Shown piece by piece: positions 1-6,864 of a stretch of DNA of 37,100 bases. The DNA comes from Paraburkholderia elongata. GTDB lineage: Bacteria > Pseudomonadota > Gammaproteobacteria > Burkholderiales > Burkholderiaceae. Positions within the stretch are counted from its first letter, which is position 1; every line of letters starts with the position of its first letter. Location: assembly GCF_013177735.1 (NCBI RefSeq), contig NZ_WOEZ01000175.1, positions 1 to 37,100 on the forward strand. Direction: 5' to 3'. A program made the position numbers and the translations under genes. The notes under the pieces are model-generated. The model did not search any database. It was not told the origin of the DNA and saw only the letters and a list, made by a program, of their open reading frames with translations.

Positions 1-62
1 GCGGCATACAAGGCGCCGACGAGCGCCGTCAGCGACAGGTAAAACGAAACGACAGGTTTCAT
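1..62 (-). CDS. 5' end of an unidentified minus-strand gene (cut by the window edge)
   Basis: An ATG at 62 on the minus strand opens a frame reading MKPVVSFYLSLTALVGALYA, which runs off the left edge. The visible residues are hydrophobic after a single Lys, as expected for a signal peptide or a first membrane helix. The gene is divergent from dgkA, with about 390 bases between the two starts. Too little is visible to name the product. Lipid-modifying membrane proteins such as phosphoethanolamine transferases are sometimes found beside dgkA, but that is only a guess here. Confidence 0.45.
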   Translation of the reverse strand, partial: MKPVVSFYLSLTALVGALYA

Positions 63-293
63 GGACAGATCAGCTTGTTGGACATCGGCCACCCGCCCCA
101 TGACTGCCCGGGACTTCGTTGCGAATTCGGCCTGCCGCGGATGTTCGCGGGGAACGTGAAAAACGGAAACGCCGTATGACCGCGATGCGGCCCTCTGCGC
201 GTGTATACGGACGATCCGGCGAAACTTTGAATGGCGAGCGACAGAACGGAGGCAGCCAACACATGAAACGTGTCCGGCATAACGTGCCGGATA

Positions 294-337
294 CATGCTT
301 TTTGCATGCCTTTTGCATGCTTTTCGCATACTTTCCG
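294..337. repeat. Four tandem 11-bp units in the dgkA divergent promoter
   Basis: The units are CATGCTTTTTG, CATGCCTTTTG, CATGCTTTTCG and CATACTTTCCG, head to tail without gaps. A period of 11 bp puts each unit on the same face of the DNA helix. OmpR/PhoB-family response regulators bind direct repeats with this spacing, so a multi-dimer operator is plausible. The core does not match a Pho or PmrA box I know. Confidence 0.7.
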
Positions 338-385
338 TGGCCTGTCGCTCAGGCATACCAGCCCGCTTTGGCGGGGGCAAAGATA

Positions 386-413
386 TCACAAGTTTGTGAC
401 AAGTTGTGACAAT
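386..413. promoter_or_regulatory. Palindrome TCACAA-GT-TTGTGA followed by a 10-bp direct repeat
   Basis: TCACAA (386-391) and TTGTGA (394-399) form a perfect inverted repeat with a 2-bp centre. TTGTGACAAG (394-403) is then repeated as TTGTGACAAT (404-413). It ends about 37 bases before the chosen dgkA ATG. The half-sites are CRP-like but in inverted order and with the wrong spacing, so a CRP site is not claimed. It could be an operator for dgkA. Confidence 0.4.
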
Positions 414-450
414 TGAGGCATGCTGCGGCCATCTTGATCCGAAGCAAATC

Positions 451-897
451 ATGAGTAATCCGACCCGGTCTTCTTCTACCCCTGCAGCGGCCTCACCATC
501 TACACCGTTGCCCGCTAAACGCAGCGGTCCTTTACGAGCGCTGTTCGCGCTGCGGCACTCGTGCGACGGCATTGTTGCGACGTTGCGCGAGGAAAGCGCG
601 TTTCGTCAGGAGATGGCACTGGCGGTGATTTTGCTGCCTTGCGCGGTGTTGATGCCGGTTAGCGCGATCGAGCGGGTATTGCTGATCGTTTCCGTGCTGC
701 TGGTGCTGCTGGTGGAGTTGTTGAATTCGAGCATCGAAGCCGCGATCGATCGCATTTCGCTCGAACGGCACGACCTGTCGAAGCGTGCCAAGGACTGCGG
801 CAGTGCGGCCGTGACGATGGCGCTGCTGATCTGCGCGGTGACGTGGGCCGTATTGTGCGGGCCGCTTGTTTATCACTGGCTCCGCGCGCAGATGTGA
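451..897 (+). CDS. dgkA: Diacylglycerol kinase (prokaryotic DgkA)
   Basis: A 148-residue integral inner-membrane lipid kinase that phosphorylates diacylglycerol to phosphatidic acid, recycling DAG left by membrane-derived glycan or lipid A modification. Family hallmarks are visible: EESAFRQE in the N-terminal amphipathic part, then the catalytic stretch LLNSSIEAAIDRI and HDLSKRAKDCGSAAV before the last helix. Three hydrophobic helices are present, as in the roughly 120-residue E. coli enzyme; about 25 extra Ser/Pro-rich residues precede them. ATG 451 is chosen; an in-frame GTG at 406 would add 15 residues but starts inside the direct-repeat operator. A 6-bp hairpin (GCCACC 898-903 / GGTGGC 909-914) begins right after the stop, without a T-run. 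Confidence 0.93.
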   Translation: MSNPTRSSSTPAAASPSTPLPAKRSGPLRALFALRHSCDGIVATLREESAFRQEMALAVILLPCAVLMPVSAIERVLLIVSVLLVLLVELLNSSIEAAIDRISLERHDLSKRAKDCGSAAVTMALLICAVTWAVLCGPLVYHWLRAQM

Positions 898-1115
898 GCC
901 ACCGGGCTGGTGGCCGGCGAGGCAGGCGCTGACCAGTATCTTCAACATAATGGGTGGGCTTTTTGCCCTGCGGGCTCGGGCTTGGGGTTTGTGGATTGTA
1001 GTGGGGTTTGGTTCGTTGCTTGTTTGTGATCTTGATTCCAGCCGAGGTTGTTAGGGATGCTTATTTTGTTGTTTTTTTCATTTGGCGACGGCGTTGTCGG
1101 TTTGCCTGCGGCGTT

Positions 1116-1202
1116 GGCCTTTCCTTGATCTGGCTTCTTGGCCTTTCCTTGATCTGGCTTCTTGGCCTTTCCTTGATCTGGCTTCTTGGCCTTTCCTTGA
1201 TT
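1116..1202. repeat. 24-bp tandem repeat, three perfect units plus a partial fourth
   Basis: The unit starts GGCCTTTCCTTGAT and ends CTGGCTTCTT, 24 bp in total. It repeats at 1116-1139, 1140-1163 and 1164-1187, with a degenerate partial copy at 1188-1202. Because 24 is a multiple of three, the minus strand reads as a Lys-rich octapeptide repeat (QGKAKKPD), but no start site or family supports translation. It is likely a variable-number repeat. Confidence 0.85.
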
Positions 1203-1243
1203 TGATATTGGTCTATTAGCGTCGCCCCTGTGCGGGGCAGGCA

Positions 1244-1277
1244 CTTACTTCTCTTTGCCGCCGCAAAGAGAAGTAAG
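1244..1277. repeat. 15-bp perfect palindrome with a 4-base loop
   Basis: CTTACTTCTCTTTGC (1244-1258) and GCAAAGAGAAGTAAG (1263-1277) are exact reverse complements around CGCC. A transcript from either strand would fold into a strong hairpin. It could act as a bidirectional terminator or be the core of a dispersed repeat. There is no clean T-run after either arm. Confidence 0.75.
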
Positions 1278-1533
1278 CAAGAGAAAGCGGCTCAAACCGC
1301 AAATTCTTAAGCGGGTCCCCTAGCTTGGAGGGGATAGTGGTGCATCTGGAATCCGTGCCCTCGCGCCTTCTACGCTAGTGACAAAGGATTCGTCAGCTCC
1401 CACTCCGCACTGCGTGCGTCGCGGATGGGTATGCCACGGAAACCAGGACTTCGTTCATGCGTGGAGGCCATCGGCCTCGCCTCATTGCAGTAGTTGCTGC
1501 CCGCCCCGGGGTTTTTACCGCTAGCCCGCGCCC

Positions 1534-2163
1534 TCACGCCGCGCGCGCAATCCTCGCCGGCACAGTCAACCTATGCGACCAGTTCGCGAGCGTACGTGTC
1601 GCCACCGGCGGCTTGCTTAAAATCGCGCTGTCGTAATGCTTGCCGTCGAAGCGTTCGAAATCGACGATACGAAACCCCTGCCCCCGGTAAAACGCAATCA
1701 GGTGCGCAGCCGGTTGCGGCGTATCGAGCGCGAGCTCCGCGTAACCGCGCGTCGCGGCCCAATGGTCGGCGAAAGCAATCAGCAAGGTGCCAATGCCCCG
1801 CGCCTGCCACACGGGCTCCACGCCGAACTGGCGCATGCTGGCAATATCGTCGCGCCGGTATAGCTCGCACGGCGACTCATGATCCGGTGCATACAGCGTC
1901 ATCGTGCCGACGATGCGCCCCTCGCAGACCGCCACGTAGCAATCGCCGCGCGTCGCGCGTGAACGCGTCGTCTCCACCGTCTGATCCACACATGTGCAAT
2001 TCAAACCCATCGCACCGAGCCGAATGAAAGCCCGATGCAGCAGCGCGGTCAACGCGACGTACGAATCGCGCGAGGGATCGAAGCGGCGCAGTTCGACACG
2101 GCCCACGCCGTGACACACGTAGTCGATACGGACGGATTGCTGCGTCGTTGCACGTCGCTTCAC
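1534..2163 (-). CDS. GNAT-family N-acetyltransferase
   Basis: About 209 residues with a GNAT fold. Motif A, the acetyl-CoA pyrophosphate loop, is seen as VEPVWQARGIGTLLI around residues 120-135, preceded by the strand GRIVGTMTLY. Motif B follows as LIAFYRGQGFRIVDF. The family transfers acetyl from acetyl-CoA to amines; the substrate is unknown. GTG 2163 is chosen because GAGGTG (2170-2175) lies 6 bases upstream. An in-frame GTG at 2172 lacks such a site. It lies downstream of the LysR gene on the same strand, 134 bases away, and is not similar to the paired acetyltransferases near 10.6 kb beyond the fold. Confidence 0.82.
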   Translation of the reverse strand: MKRRATTQQSVRIDYVCHGVGRVELRRFDPSRDSYVALTALLHRAFIRLGAMGLNCTCVDQTVETTRSRATRGDCYVAVCEGRIVGTMTLYAPDHESPCELYRRDDIASMRQFGVEPVWQARGIGTLLIAFADHWAATRGYAELALDTPQPAAHLIAFYRGQGFRIVDFERFDGKHYDSAILSKPPVATRTLANWSHRLTVPARIARAA

Positions 2164-2297
2164 GTTGAGCACCTCGCGCTATCAAGATGCACGCAGTGTA
2201 GGTTTCGCGAGTATGCGTCTCAAGAAAAAATGTCGTAAAAACCCACATGAGATCTCGTGCGTGCGTGCCAGCATGTTGCCCGCAGGTCGCCCACGCA

Positions 2298-3200
2298 CTA
2301 CCCGGCCGATACCACAAACGGCTCGCTTTCCCGCAAACCAAGGTGCAATTCCTCGCAAAGGAACGTCTGCAAGGTCTGCACAGCGGCCGCCTGAGCGCCG
2401 GAGACCGGACGCATAAAGAGCCCGAAATCGGCGGTGGGCGCATCGGGCAAGCCATCGGCCTGGCCGAGCACGCGCATCGACTCCGAACGGATATTGCCGT
2501 CGAGCAGCACCGACACACCGAGCCCGGCTTCCACAGCCGACTGCACCGCCGGCAAACTGGTGCTGGTGCACACGATGCGCCACGCAATCCCCGCGCGCCG
2601 CAGCGCCGTCAACACCTGCTGCTGCCAAAGACACGCGCCGCCGAACGCAACCACCGGCAACGCCGCGTCATTGTCGCGGCTAAACCCGCGCGCGCCGACC
2701 CAGAAGAGCGGCTGCGTCCAGGTGAGCAGCGGCACCGAGTCGACCAGCGCGGGATCCCCCACGACCACGTCGAGGCCGCCGTCTGCAAGCCGGTTCGACA
2801 ACACTGAACTCGTATCGACGACGATCTCCAGCGCCACCTGCGGATAAGCGATCGAAAAGCGCCGCAGCGCGCGCGGCAGCCGGCCGACCGCGATGTCCTC
2901 CAGCATGCCGAGCCGCACCGTGCCCGACACCTGCCCCGCGCTCAATGCCCGCCGCGCATCGGCGCCCGCGCCGAGGATCGTATGTGCGAACGGCAACAGC
3001 AGATGCCCCGCTTCAGTGAGTTGCACACCGCGCGGCGAGCGGTCGAGCAAACGCTGCCCCAGTTCTTCTTCGAGCCGACGCAATTGCATGCTCACCGCCG
3101 CCTGGGTGCGCGCGAGGCGTGCCGCCGCCACACCCACGGCGCCGGTCTCCGCCACGGTAACGAACGCGCGCAGGAGACTGCTGTCGAGATCTCGGGTCAT
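2298..3200 (-). CDS. LysR-family transcriptional regulator
   Basis: A 300-residue LysR protein. The N-terminal winged helix-turn-helix is clear (LLRAFVTVAETGAVGVAAARLARTQAAVS in two parts, then LRRLEEELGQRLLDR), followed by the linker helix and the two-lobed effector domain starting near GTVRLGMLEDIA. ATG 3200 is chosen because LysR proteins usually begin a few residues before the helix-turn-helix; ATG 3221 and an earlier in-frame start are possible. It is divergent from the RhtA-like exporter, with about 100 bases between them. This is the usual layout for a LysR protein controlling its neighbour, so control of the exporter by an amino-acid-like ligand is inferred. Confidence 0.9.
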   Translation of the reverse strand: MTRDLDSSLLRAFVTVAETGAVGVAAARLARTQAAVSMQLRRLEEELGQRLLDRSPRGVQLTEAGHLLLPFAHTILGAGADARRALSAGQVSGTVRLGMLEDIAVGRLPRALRRFSIAYPQVALEIVVDTSSVLSNRLADGGLDVVVGDPALVDSVPLLTWTQPLFWVGARGFSRDNDAALPVVAFGGACLWQQQVLTALRRAGIAWRIVCTSTSLPAVQSAVEAGLGVSVLLDGNIRSESMRVLGQADGLPDAPTADFGLFMRPVSGAQAAAVQTLQTFLCEELHLGLRESEPFVVSAG

Positions 3201-3220
3201 CACGTTTCTTGAAGTGGTCA

Positions 3221-3265
3221 TAAGAAATATCAACTTATCTTAATACCGCGTGCACCGATAAGATA
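3221..3265. promoter_or_regulatory. Candidate LysR operator between the regulator and the exporter
   Basis: Two overlapping inverted repeats are visible. TAAGA (3221-3225) pairs with TCTTA (3238-3242). TATCTTA (3236-3242) pairs exactly with TAAGATA (3259-3265) across 16 bases. The stretch is AT-rich in a GC-rich setting and sits in the divergent promoter gap, where LysR proteins bind. The precise T-N11-A box is not assigned. Confidence 0.45.
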
Positions 3266-3302
3266 GCGTTCAACGAATCCGAAGAGCGGCAACGAGACCA
3301 CG

Positions 3303-4193
3303 ATGCAGGACACCACCATCAAAACGGCGCTGAATTCCACGCCAACGCCAATGAAGCCCGCCAGCGCAGCGGCCGGTGCCGCGCTCCTGTGTGTACTGTC
3401 GATGTCGAGCGTGCAGTTCGGCGCCGCGCTCTCGGCGCCGACGATGGCCGCGTACGGCTCGCTTAGCACCACGTGGTTGCGTCTGTGCTGGGCGGCCGTA
3501 GTGCTGGCGTTGCTGGTGCGCCCGCGTCTGTTTACCTATTCGCGCTCGCATTGGCTCGCGGCAGGTGCGTTGGGGGCGGCGATGGCTGGCATGACGCTGT
3601 GCTTTTTCGCGGCGCTTCAGCGGATTCCATTGGGGCTTGCCGTCGCAATCGATTTTCTCGGGCCGCTCGCCGTAGCGACTTTCGCGGTGCGCCGCGCGCG
3701 CGCATTGCTGTGGCCGGCACTGGCGATTGCCGGCGTGCTGCTGCTCTCGCGCGATCGCGCGGGCTGGATCGGCGAACCGCTCGGCGTGCTGCTCGCGTTC
3801 GGGGCCGCGCTCGGCTGGGGCAGCTATATCGTGCTGATGAAAAAGACCGGCAGCTTGTTCGCAGGCCTCGAAGGATTGTCGGTTTCGCTGATCGCAGCGG
3901 CGCTGGTTGCCACACCATTCGGCTTCGCGCAAAGCGGCATACACATCGCCGCCGGCCAGATCGCCGCCACGGCGGGTCTCGCGTTGCTGGTCCCGTTGTT
4001 ACCCTACGCGCTGGAAATGGTGGCATTGCGGCACATGCCGGCTGCATCGTTCGGCATCCTGATGAGTGTCGAACCCGCGATCGGCGCATTGGCCGGATTC
4101 GTGGTGCTGCATCAACCGATGGGTGTCATGCAGATAGCAGGCACGCTGCTGGTGGTCGCCGCGAGCGTGGGTGCCGTGGTGGCCACACGCTGA
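3303..4193 (+). CDS. RhtA-like DMT-family amino acid exporter (EamA domains)
   Basis: A 296-residue inner-membrane protein with about ten hydrophobic helices in two EamA repeats, the length of E. coli RhtA (295). The end of the second repeat is especially RhtA-like: LPYALEMVALRHMP, then SFGILMSVEPAIGALAGFV, and in the first half LGLAVAIDFLGPLAVA. RhtA exports threonine, homoserine and some other small metabolites; the substrate here is not known. The start at ATG 3303 gives a short polar N-terminus before the first helix. It is divergent from a LysR gene and convergent with rfbC, 40 bases from its stop. The 40-base gap repeats GGCGCTGAAC twice. Confidence 0.88.
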   Translation: MQDTTIKTALNSTPTPMKPASAAAGAALLCVLSMSSVQFGAALSAPTMAAYGSLSTTWLRLCWAAVVLALLVRPRLFTYSRSHWLAAGALGAAMAGMTLCFFAALQRIPLGLAVAIDFLGPLAVATFAVRRARALLWPALAIAGVLLLSRDRAGWIGEPLGVLLAFGAALGWGSYIVLMKKTGSLFAGLEGLSVSLIAAALVATPFGFAQSGIHIAAGQIAATAGLALLVPLLPYALEMVALRHMPAASFGILMSVEPAIGALAGFVVLHQPMGVMQIAGTLLVVAASVGAVVATR

Positions 4194-4233
4194 AAGGCGC
4201 TGAACGGCGCTGAACCGCTCCCGTGTGCAGCGC

Positions 4234-4785
4234 TCAGGCGAAATTTTCCGCTTCGTAAAGACGCCGGCCCGCTGCGTCCTTGGCGCCGAGGATCGGCTCG
4301 ACTTCGATCGGCCACTCGATGCCGATATCAGGATCGCACCACAAGATGCAGCGCTCGAGTTCGGGGAACCAGTATTCGGTCGTCTTCCACAGGCATTCGG
4401 CGACGTCGGACAGAACGACGAAGCCATGCGCGAAGCCCGGCGGCACCCACACCTGCCGATGATTAGCCGCGCTCAGATAGACGCCACTCCACTTACCGAA
4501 GTTCGGTGACTTGAGCCGTACGTCCACGGCGACGTCGAACACTTCCCCCACCACCACCCGCACGAGCCGGCCTTGCGGCCGGTGTACCTGGTAGTGCAGC
4601 CCACGCAACACACCACGCACCGCCCGCGAATGACGGTCTTGGACGAAGTTGAAGCCTTGCGCGACGTCGTCGGTAAACTCATCCGCACTGAAGCTCTCAA
4701 AGCAGAAGCCGAATTCGTCGCAAAACACCTCGGGCTCGATGAGTTTCACCTCCGGCAATGCCGTCGCCATTACCTTGTTGCCCAT
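4234..4785 (-). CDS. rfbC: dTDP-4-dehydrorhamnose 3,5-epimerase family protein (RmlC/RfbC)
   Basis: A 183-residue cupin-fold epimerase, normal length for RmlC, which epimerises C3 and C5 of dTDP-4-keto-6-deoxyglucose on the way to dTDP-rhamnose. The catalytic His is in VLRGLHYQ (about His64), and SPNFGKWSGV, VPPGFAHGFVVL and WCDPDIGIEWP are family blocks. Two positions differ from the usual pattern: the DxRGxF motif reads DEFGFCF (Arg to Phe), and the usual QGKLVRV reads QGRLVRV. ATG 4785 is chosen because MGNKVMATALPE aligns with known starts; 4770 is an alternative. No rmlA, rmlB or rmlD is nearby, so it is an isolated copy, possibly of altered specificity. Confidence 0.88.
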   Translation of the reverse strand: MGNKVMATALPEVKLIEPEVFCDEFGFCFESFSADEFTDDVAQGFNFVQDRHSRAVRGVLRGLHYQVHRPQGRLVRVVVGEVFDVAVDVRLKSPNFGKWSGVYLSAANHRQVWVPPGFAHGFVVLSDVAECLWKTTEYWFPELERCILWCDPDIGIEWPIEVEPILGAKDAAGRRLYEAENFA

Positions 4786-4900
4786 GGCCACTTTGCTCGT
4801 AAGAAGCCTGCCCGGAGATAACACGGCCGCCGCTGCGCACGCCGCTACGCACGTACCCAACCGCGATGAGGTGCGCCGTTTGCACGGCGGCGGCCCTTGC

Positions 4901-5896
4901 TTACGCCTCGGTCGCCACCCGGCTGCGCGCGCGATATTCGGTAGGTGATAGCGCCATGCGCTTGCGGAATATCTTCGCGAGGCGATCGCCGTTGCCGGTG
5001 CCGCTGCGGCGCGCGATCTTGTCGACCGGTAATTCGGTTTCGGTCAGAAAGTTGCAGGCAATGCGCAGCCGCACCTGCAGCAGATAGTCGGAAGGCGTGA
5101 CCTGCATTTCATGCTTGAAGCGCCGCAGAAAATTTCGCTCGCTCATCGCCGCCACCTGCGCGGCGTCGGCAACCGACACCGGACGATCGCAATTTGCCTC
5201 CATCCAGCGCGCGGCGGAACGGATTTTCTCGGCCACGCTGAGTGTGCCGCCTTCAGCCGGCAGCGGCACCCACGTGGCGGCCATGCCCGGCATGACCCGA
5301 TCGGCCACGTTGCGCGCGAGCTCCGCGCCGAGGTCGCGCTTGATGAACATCAGCGCACTGCGCGCACAGTCGTTACGATCGTTGGCGGCGCTGCGCGCGG
5401 CGTCGATCGTGGCGCTGCCCAGATAGCGGTTCAGCTGCAGGTCGTCAGGTTCCACGGGACCCGCTGCTGCCAGCACGAGACGACCCTCGCCGATCGTTTC
5501 GATCGCACGGGTACGTGTTTGCACCGATCGCAGCCAGGCCAGCAGCCGCTCGTCCAGCGCGGCCTCGTGTGCGCCGTAGCCACCTGCGATGAACAGCACG
5601 TCGAAGCCGCTGCCGTAACGTGTGTCGATACGGTCAGTCCAGATCCGCGCCGACGAAGAACTCGCGACGCTGCCGCCGTCTATCGACAGAAACTGAATTT
5701 CATAAGGCGGCTCTTCGCCGGCCCGTGCGCCCGAGAGTTCGTTGGCGGTCTGGAACATCTCGACCACCGTGCCAGGCCCGAGCAGCCAGAAGCCGTCGAA
5801 CAGCAACACGCCGATTCGCCGCGCTGCACTACGCACGTTTAGCGTCGGTGTATGTAACCAGGTAATCCTCGCAGTATCCAGATGCATGTGCGGCAT
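4901..5896 (-). CDS. GlxA-family AraC-type transcriptional regulator
   Basis: A 331-residue regulator with an N-terminal DJ-1/PfpI-like sensor domain (IGVLLFDGFWLLGPGTVVEM, then DVLFIAGGYG) and a C-terminal AraC double helix-turn-helix (VADAAQVAAMSERNFLRRFK, then PSDYLLQVRLRIACNFL and FRKRMALSPTEYR). In the sensor domain the usual nucleophile-elbow Cys is absent (TIGEGRLVLAAAG), as expected for a non-enzymatic sensor. It is on the same strand as rfbC, 115 bases upstream of it, so it could control that gene. Inverted arms GGCCGCCG and CGGCGGCC lie in that gap but are far apart. The start MPHMHL may be ATG 5896 or 5887. Confidence 0.87.
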   Translation of the reverse strand: MPHMHLDTARITWLHTPTLNVRSAARRIGVLLFDGFWLLGPGTVVEMFQTANELSGARAGEEPPYEIQFLSIDGGSVASSSSARIWTDRIDTRYGSGFDVLFIAGGYGAHEAALDERLLAWLRSVQTRTRAIETIGEGRLVLAAAGPVEPDDLQLNRYLGSATIDAARSAANDRNDCARSALMFIKRDLGAELARNVADRVMPGMAATWVPLPAEGGTLSVAEKIRSAARWMEANCDRPVSVADAAQVAAMSERNFLRRFKHEMQVTPSDYLLQVRLRIACNFLTETELPVDKIARRSGTGNGDRLAKIFRKRMALSPTEYRARSRVATEA

Positions 5897-6322
5897 GATC
5901 TTTCCTCAAGCTGTCGTACGTTGTGGACCCCGCTACCCCGTCGGCTGGCCGATATGGTCGAATTTAATCACGGCGGATGAAAACCGTCGGCAACGCCGTT
6001 TAACGGATTATGCGTGATGTTAGCGGAACGCCCCGCTATAGTAAATTTTAAAAACAAATCAGCATCGGGAAAGTCAATGTATGAAGAAAACGATTATTGT
6101 GTGTTTCATATGACCGTCGGCATGCGAACCGGTATAGCGACAGACCATACCGGACCACTGACTGCCATAAGGCCGGAAAACCTTACACAGACTCGCTTCT
6201 AAGCTTGTGACGCTGGCCTGCGAATTTATCGCGAATCGCGAGATTTGCCGTGTCGCTTCACTACGATCGCATCAGAAAGTGTTTCAAACCTGAACTCGAA
6301 ACCTCGCAAATAATGAACATTC

Positions 6323-6357
6323 AATCGGGCATTTATTCGCAAATCGGGAATTTATCG
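6323..6357. repeat. Imperfect direct repeat with AATCGGG-N-ATTTAT-CG core
   Basis: AATCGGGCATTTATTCG (6323-6339) is followed by AATCGGGAATTTATCG (6342-6357), differing by one substitution and one base deletion. The period of about 19 bp is close to two helical turns. It may be a regulator binding site; no known box matches. Confidence 0.5.
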
Positions 6358-6439
6358 ACCGTGCCAATGTGGCGAACCGCACATTTATCGAAACTTTCCA
6401 GATTAAGCATTTTGACGCTGGATTTTCAGTCGACTAAAA

Positions 6440-6459
6440 ATGTTTCTATACTGAAACAT
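6440..6459. promoter_or_regulatory. Perfect inverted repeat ATGTTTC-N6-GAAACAT
   Basis: ATGTTTC (6440-6446) and GAAACAT (6453-6459) are exact reverse complements around TATACT. This lies about 20 bases before the ATG of the frame that runs into the LysR remnant. The size and symmetry fit a dimeric repressor operator. It may be a relic, because the gene it would control is broken. Confidence 0.4.
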
Positions 6460-6484
6460 CAGGTTTCTTTTACGTATGAATAAA

Positions 6485-6755
6485 TGCACCGGTCATTGGC
6501 CCCATATCCGGAAAAACATCAGACGATTCAGGGCTGCGGCGGAAATCGTGCCAGGCCGCTTCTTCGAAGAGATGGAATCGAACCTGCAGGAGACTACGCT
6601 CGATCCGCAGGACACGCTGCGGATCGCCACGCCGATGACGTTCGCGACCGTTGGGTTGGGCGCATTGCTGCCCGCGTATCGCACGCTGCATTCACGCGCG
6701 GACTTCGACGTGACGACGTTCGATACGCATATCGATCTGGTGGAGGAACCGCTAC
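6485..6755 (+). pseudogene. Remnant of a LysR-family regulator (linker and start of effector domain)
   Basis: The plus frame from ATG 6476 reads, from about residue 17, like the middle of a LysR protein: linker helix AAEIVPGRFFEEMESNL, then TLRIATPMTFATVGLGALLP (compare the family pattern xLRIxAPxxFxxxxLxPLLP), then FDTHIDLVEEPL, matching the DLVEE block that precedes the effector-binding strands. The DNA-binding domain is missing upstream and the match stops after LVEEPL, where Arg-rich noise follows. The visible part covers roughly a quarter of a LysR protein. It is read as a truncated, non-functional gene, transcribed away from the GlxA-type regulator if at all. Confidence 0.6.
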
Positions 6756-6770
6756 GCAAACGCCGGCCGG

Positions 6771-6850
6771 TGCAGCGCCCACATCAGCAGCGAATCAGCC
6801 GGCTGGCTGACCGCCGCGTTCAGCGTTGACGGAGGCAGCACCTGGGCGCC
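6771..6850 (+). pseudogene. Possible C-terminal remnant of a short-chain dehydrogenase
   Basis: In the frame beginning TGC at 6771 the DNA reads SSESAGWLTAAFSVDGGST. This resembles the conserved C-terminal block of short-chain dehydrogenases, typically LxSDxAxxVTGxxxxVDGGxT. It directly follows the LysR remnant in another frame. LysR and SDR genes are often neighbours, so a deletion that joined the two would explain the arrangement. The match covers only about 20 residues, so the call is tentative. Confidence 0.4.
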
Positions 6851-6864
6851 ATGTCGCCGTCAGA

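Larger units (their letters stand above)
63..450. promoter_or_regulatory. Divergent promoter region between the left-edge gene and dgkA
   Basis: No convincing gene lies in these 388 bases. They hold a perfect 7-bp hairpin (TCCGGCA 273-279 / TGCCGGA 285-291), a four-unit 11-bp tandem repeat (294-337), a short GC hairpin (CCCGC 362-366 / GCGGG 371-375), and a palindrome followed by a 10-bp direct repeat (386-413). The density of repeats suggests regulator binding for one or both flanking genes. No regulator can be assigned from sequence alone. Confidence 0.5.
898..1533. repeat. Non-coding intergenic block rich in tandem repeats and palindromes
   Basis: These 636 bases carry no believable gene. 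Besides the 24-bp tandem array (1116-1202) there are stem-loops GCCCC 1224-1228 / GGGGC 1234-1238, a 15-bp perfect palindrome 1244-1258 / 1263-1277, TCCCCT 1316-1321 / AGGGGA 1329-1334, and GAGGCC 1464-1469 / GGCCTC 1473-1478. From memory, the CTTACTTCTCTTTGC palindrome and its flanks occur in many intergenic regions of Paraburkholderia genomes, so this looks like a dispersed repeat element rather than a regulatory region specific to dgkA. The copy number in this genome cannot be seen here. Confidence 0.6.
5897..6480. other. AT-richer intergenic stretch with recurring ATTTATCG motifs
   Basis: About 580 bases without a recognisable gene, clearly less GC-rich than the surroundings from about 6040. 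ATTTATCG occurs at 6224-6231, 6350-6357 and 6383-6390, with ATTTATTCG at 6331-6339. Short open frames here (for example 6014-6202 and 6250-6483) have no family resemblance. The composition and the gene remnants just downstream suggest an old insertion/deletion site or a promoter left without its gene. The 5' part holds the promoter of the GlxA-type regulator. Confidence 0.45.

Noticed and set aside
386..399. TCACAA-GT-TTGTGA as a CRP or FNR site
   Set aside because: CRP sites read TGTGA-N6-TCACA; here the half-sites are in the reverse order with a 2-bp spacer.
119..409. Plus-strand open frame upstream of dgkA
   Set aside because: It runs through the 11-bp repeats and hairpins, and the product resembles no family.
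1116..1202. Tandem repeats considered as a CRISPR array
   Set aside because: The units are contiguous with no spacers, and no cas genes are present.
942..1244. Minus-strand frame encoding a QGKAKKPD-repeat peptide
   Set aside because: It is a by-product of the 24-bp tandem repeat (a multiple of three). There is no ribosome site or family match, and the rest of the frame is low-complexity.
3303..4193. Naming the exporter rhtA outright
   Set aside because: Similarity is strong in the C-terminal half, but the DMT family is large and substrate specificity cannot be read from the sequence.
4786..4900. GGCCGCCG and CGGCGGCC arms as a terminator of the GlxA-type regulator gene
   Set aside because: The arms are too far apart for a simple terminator stem, and no T-run follows.
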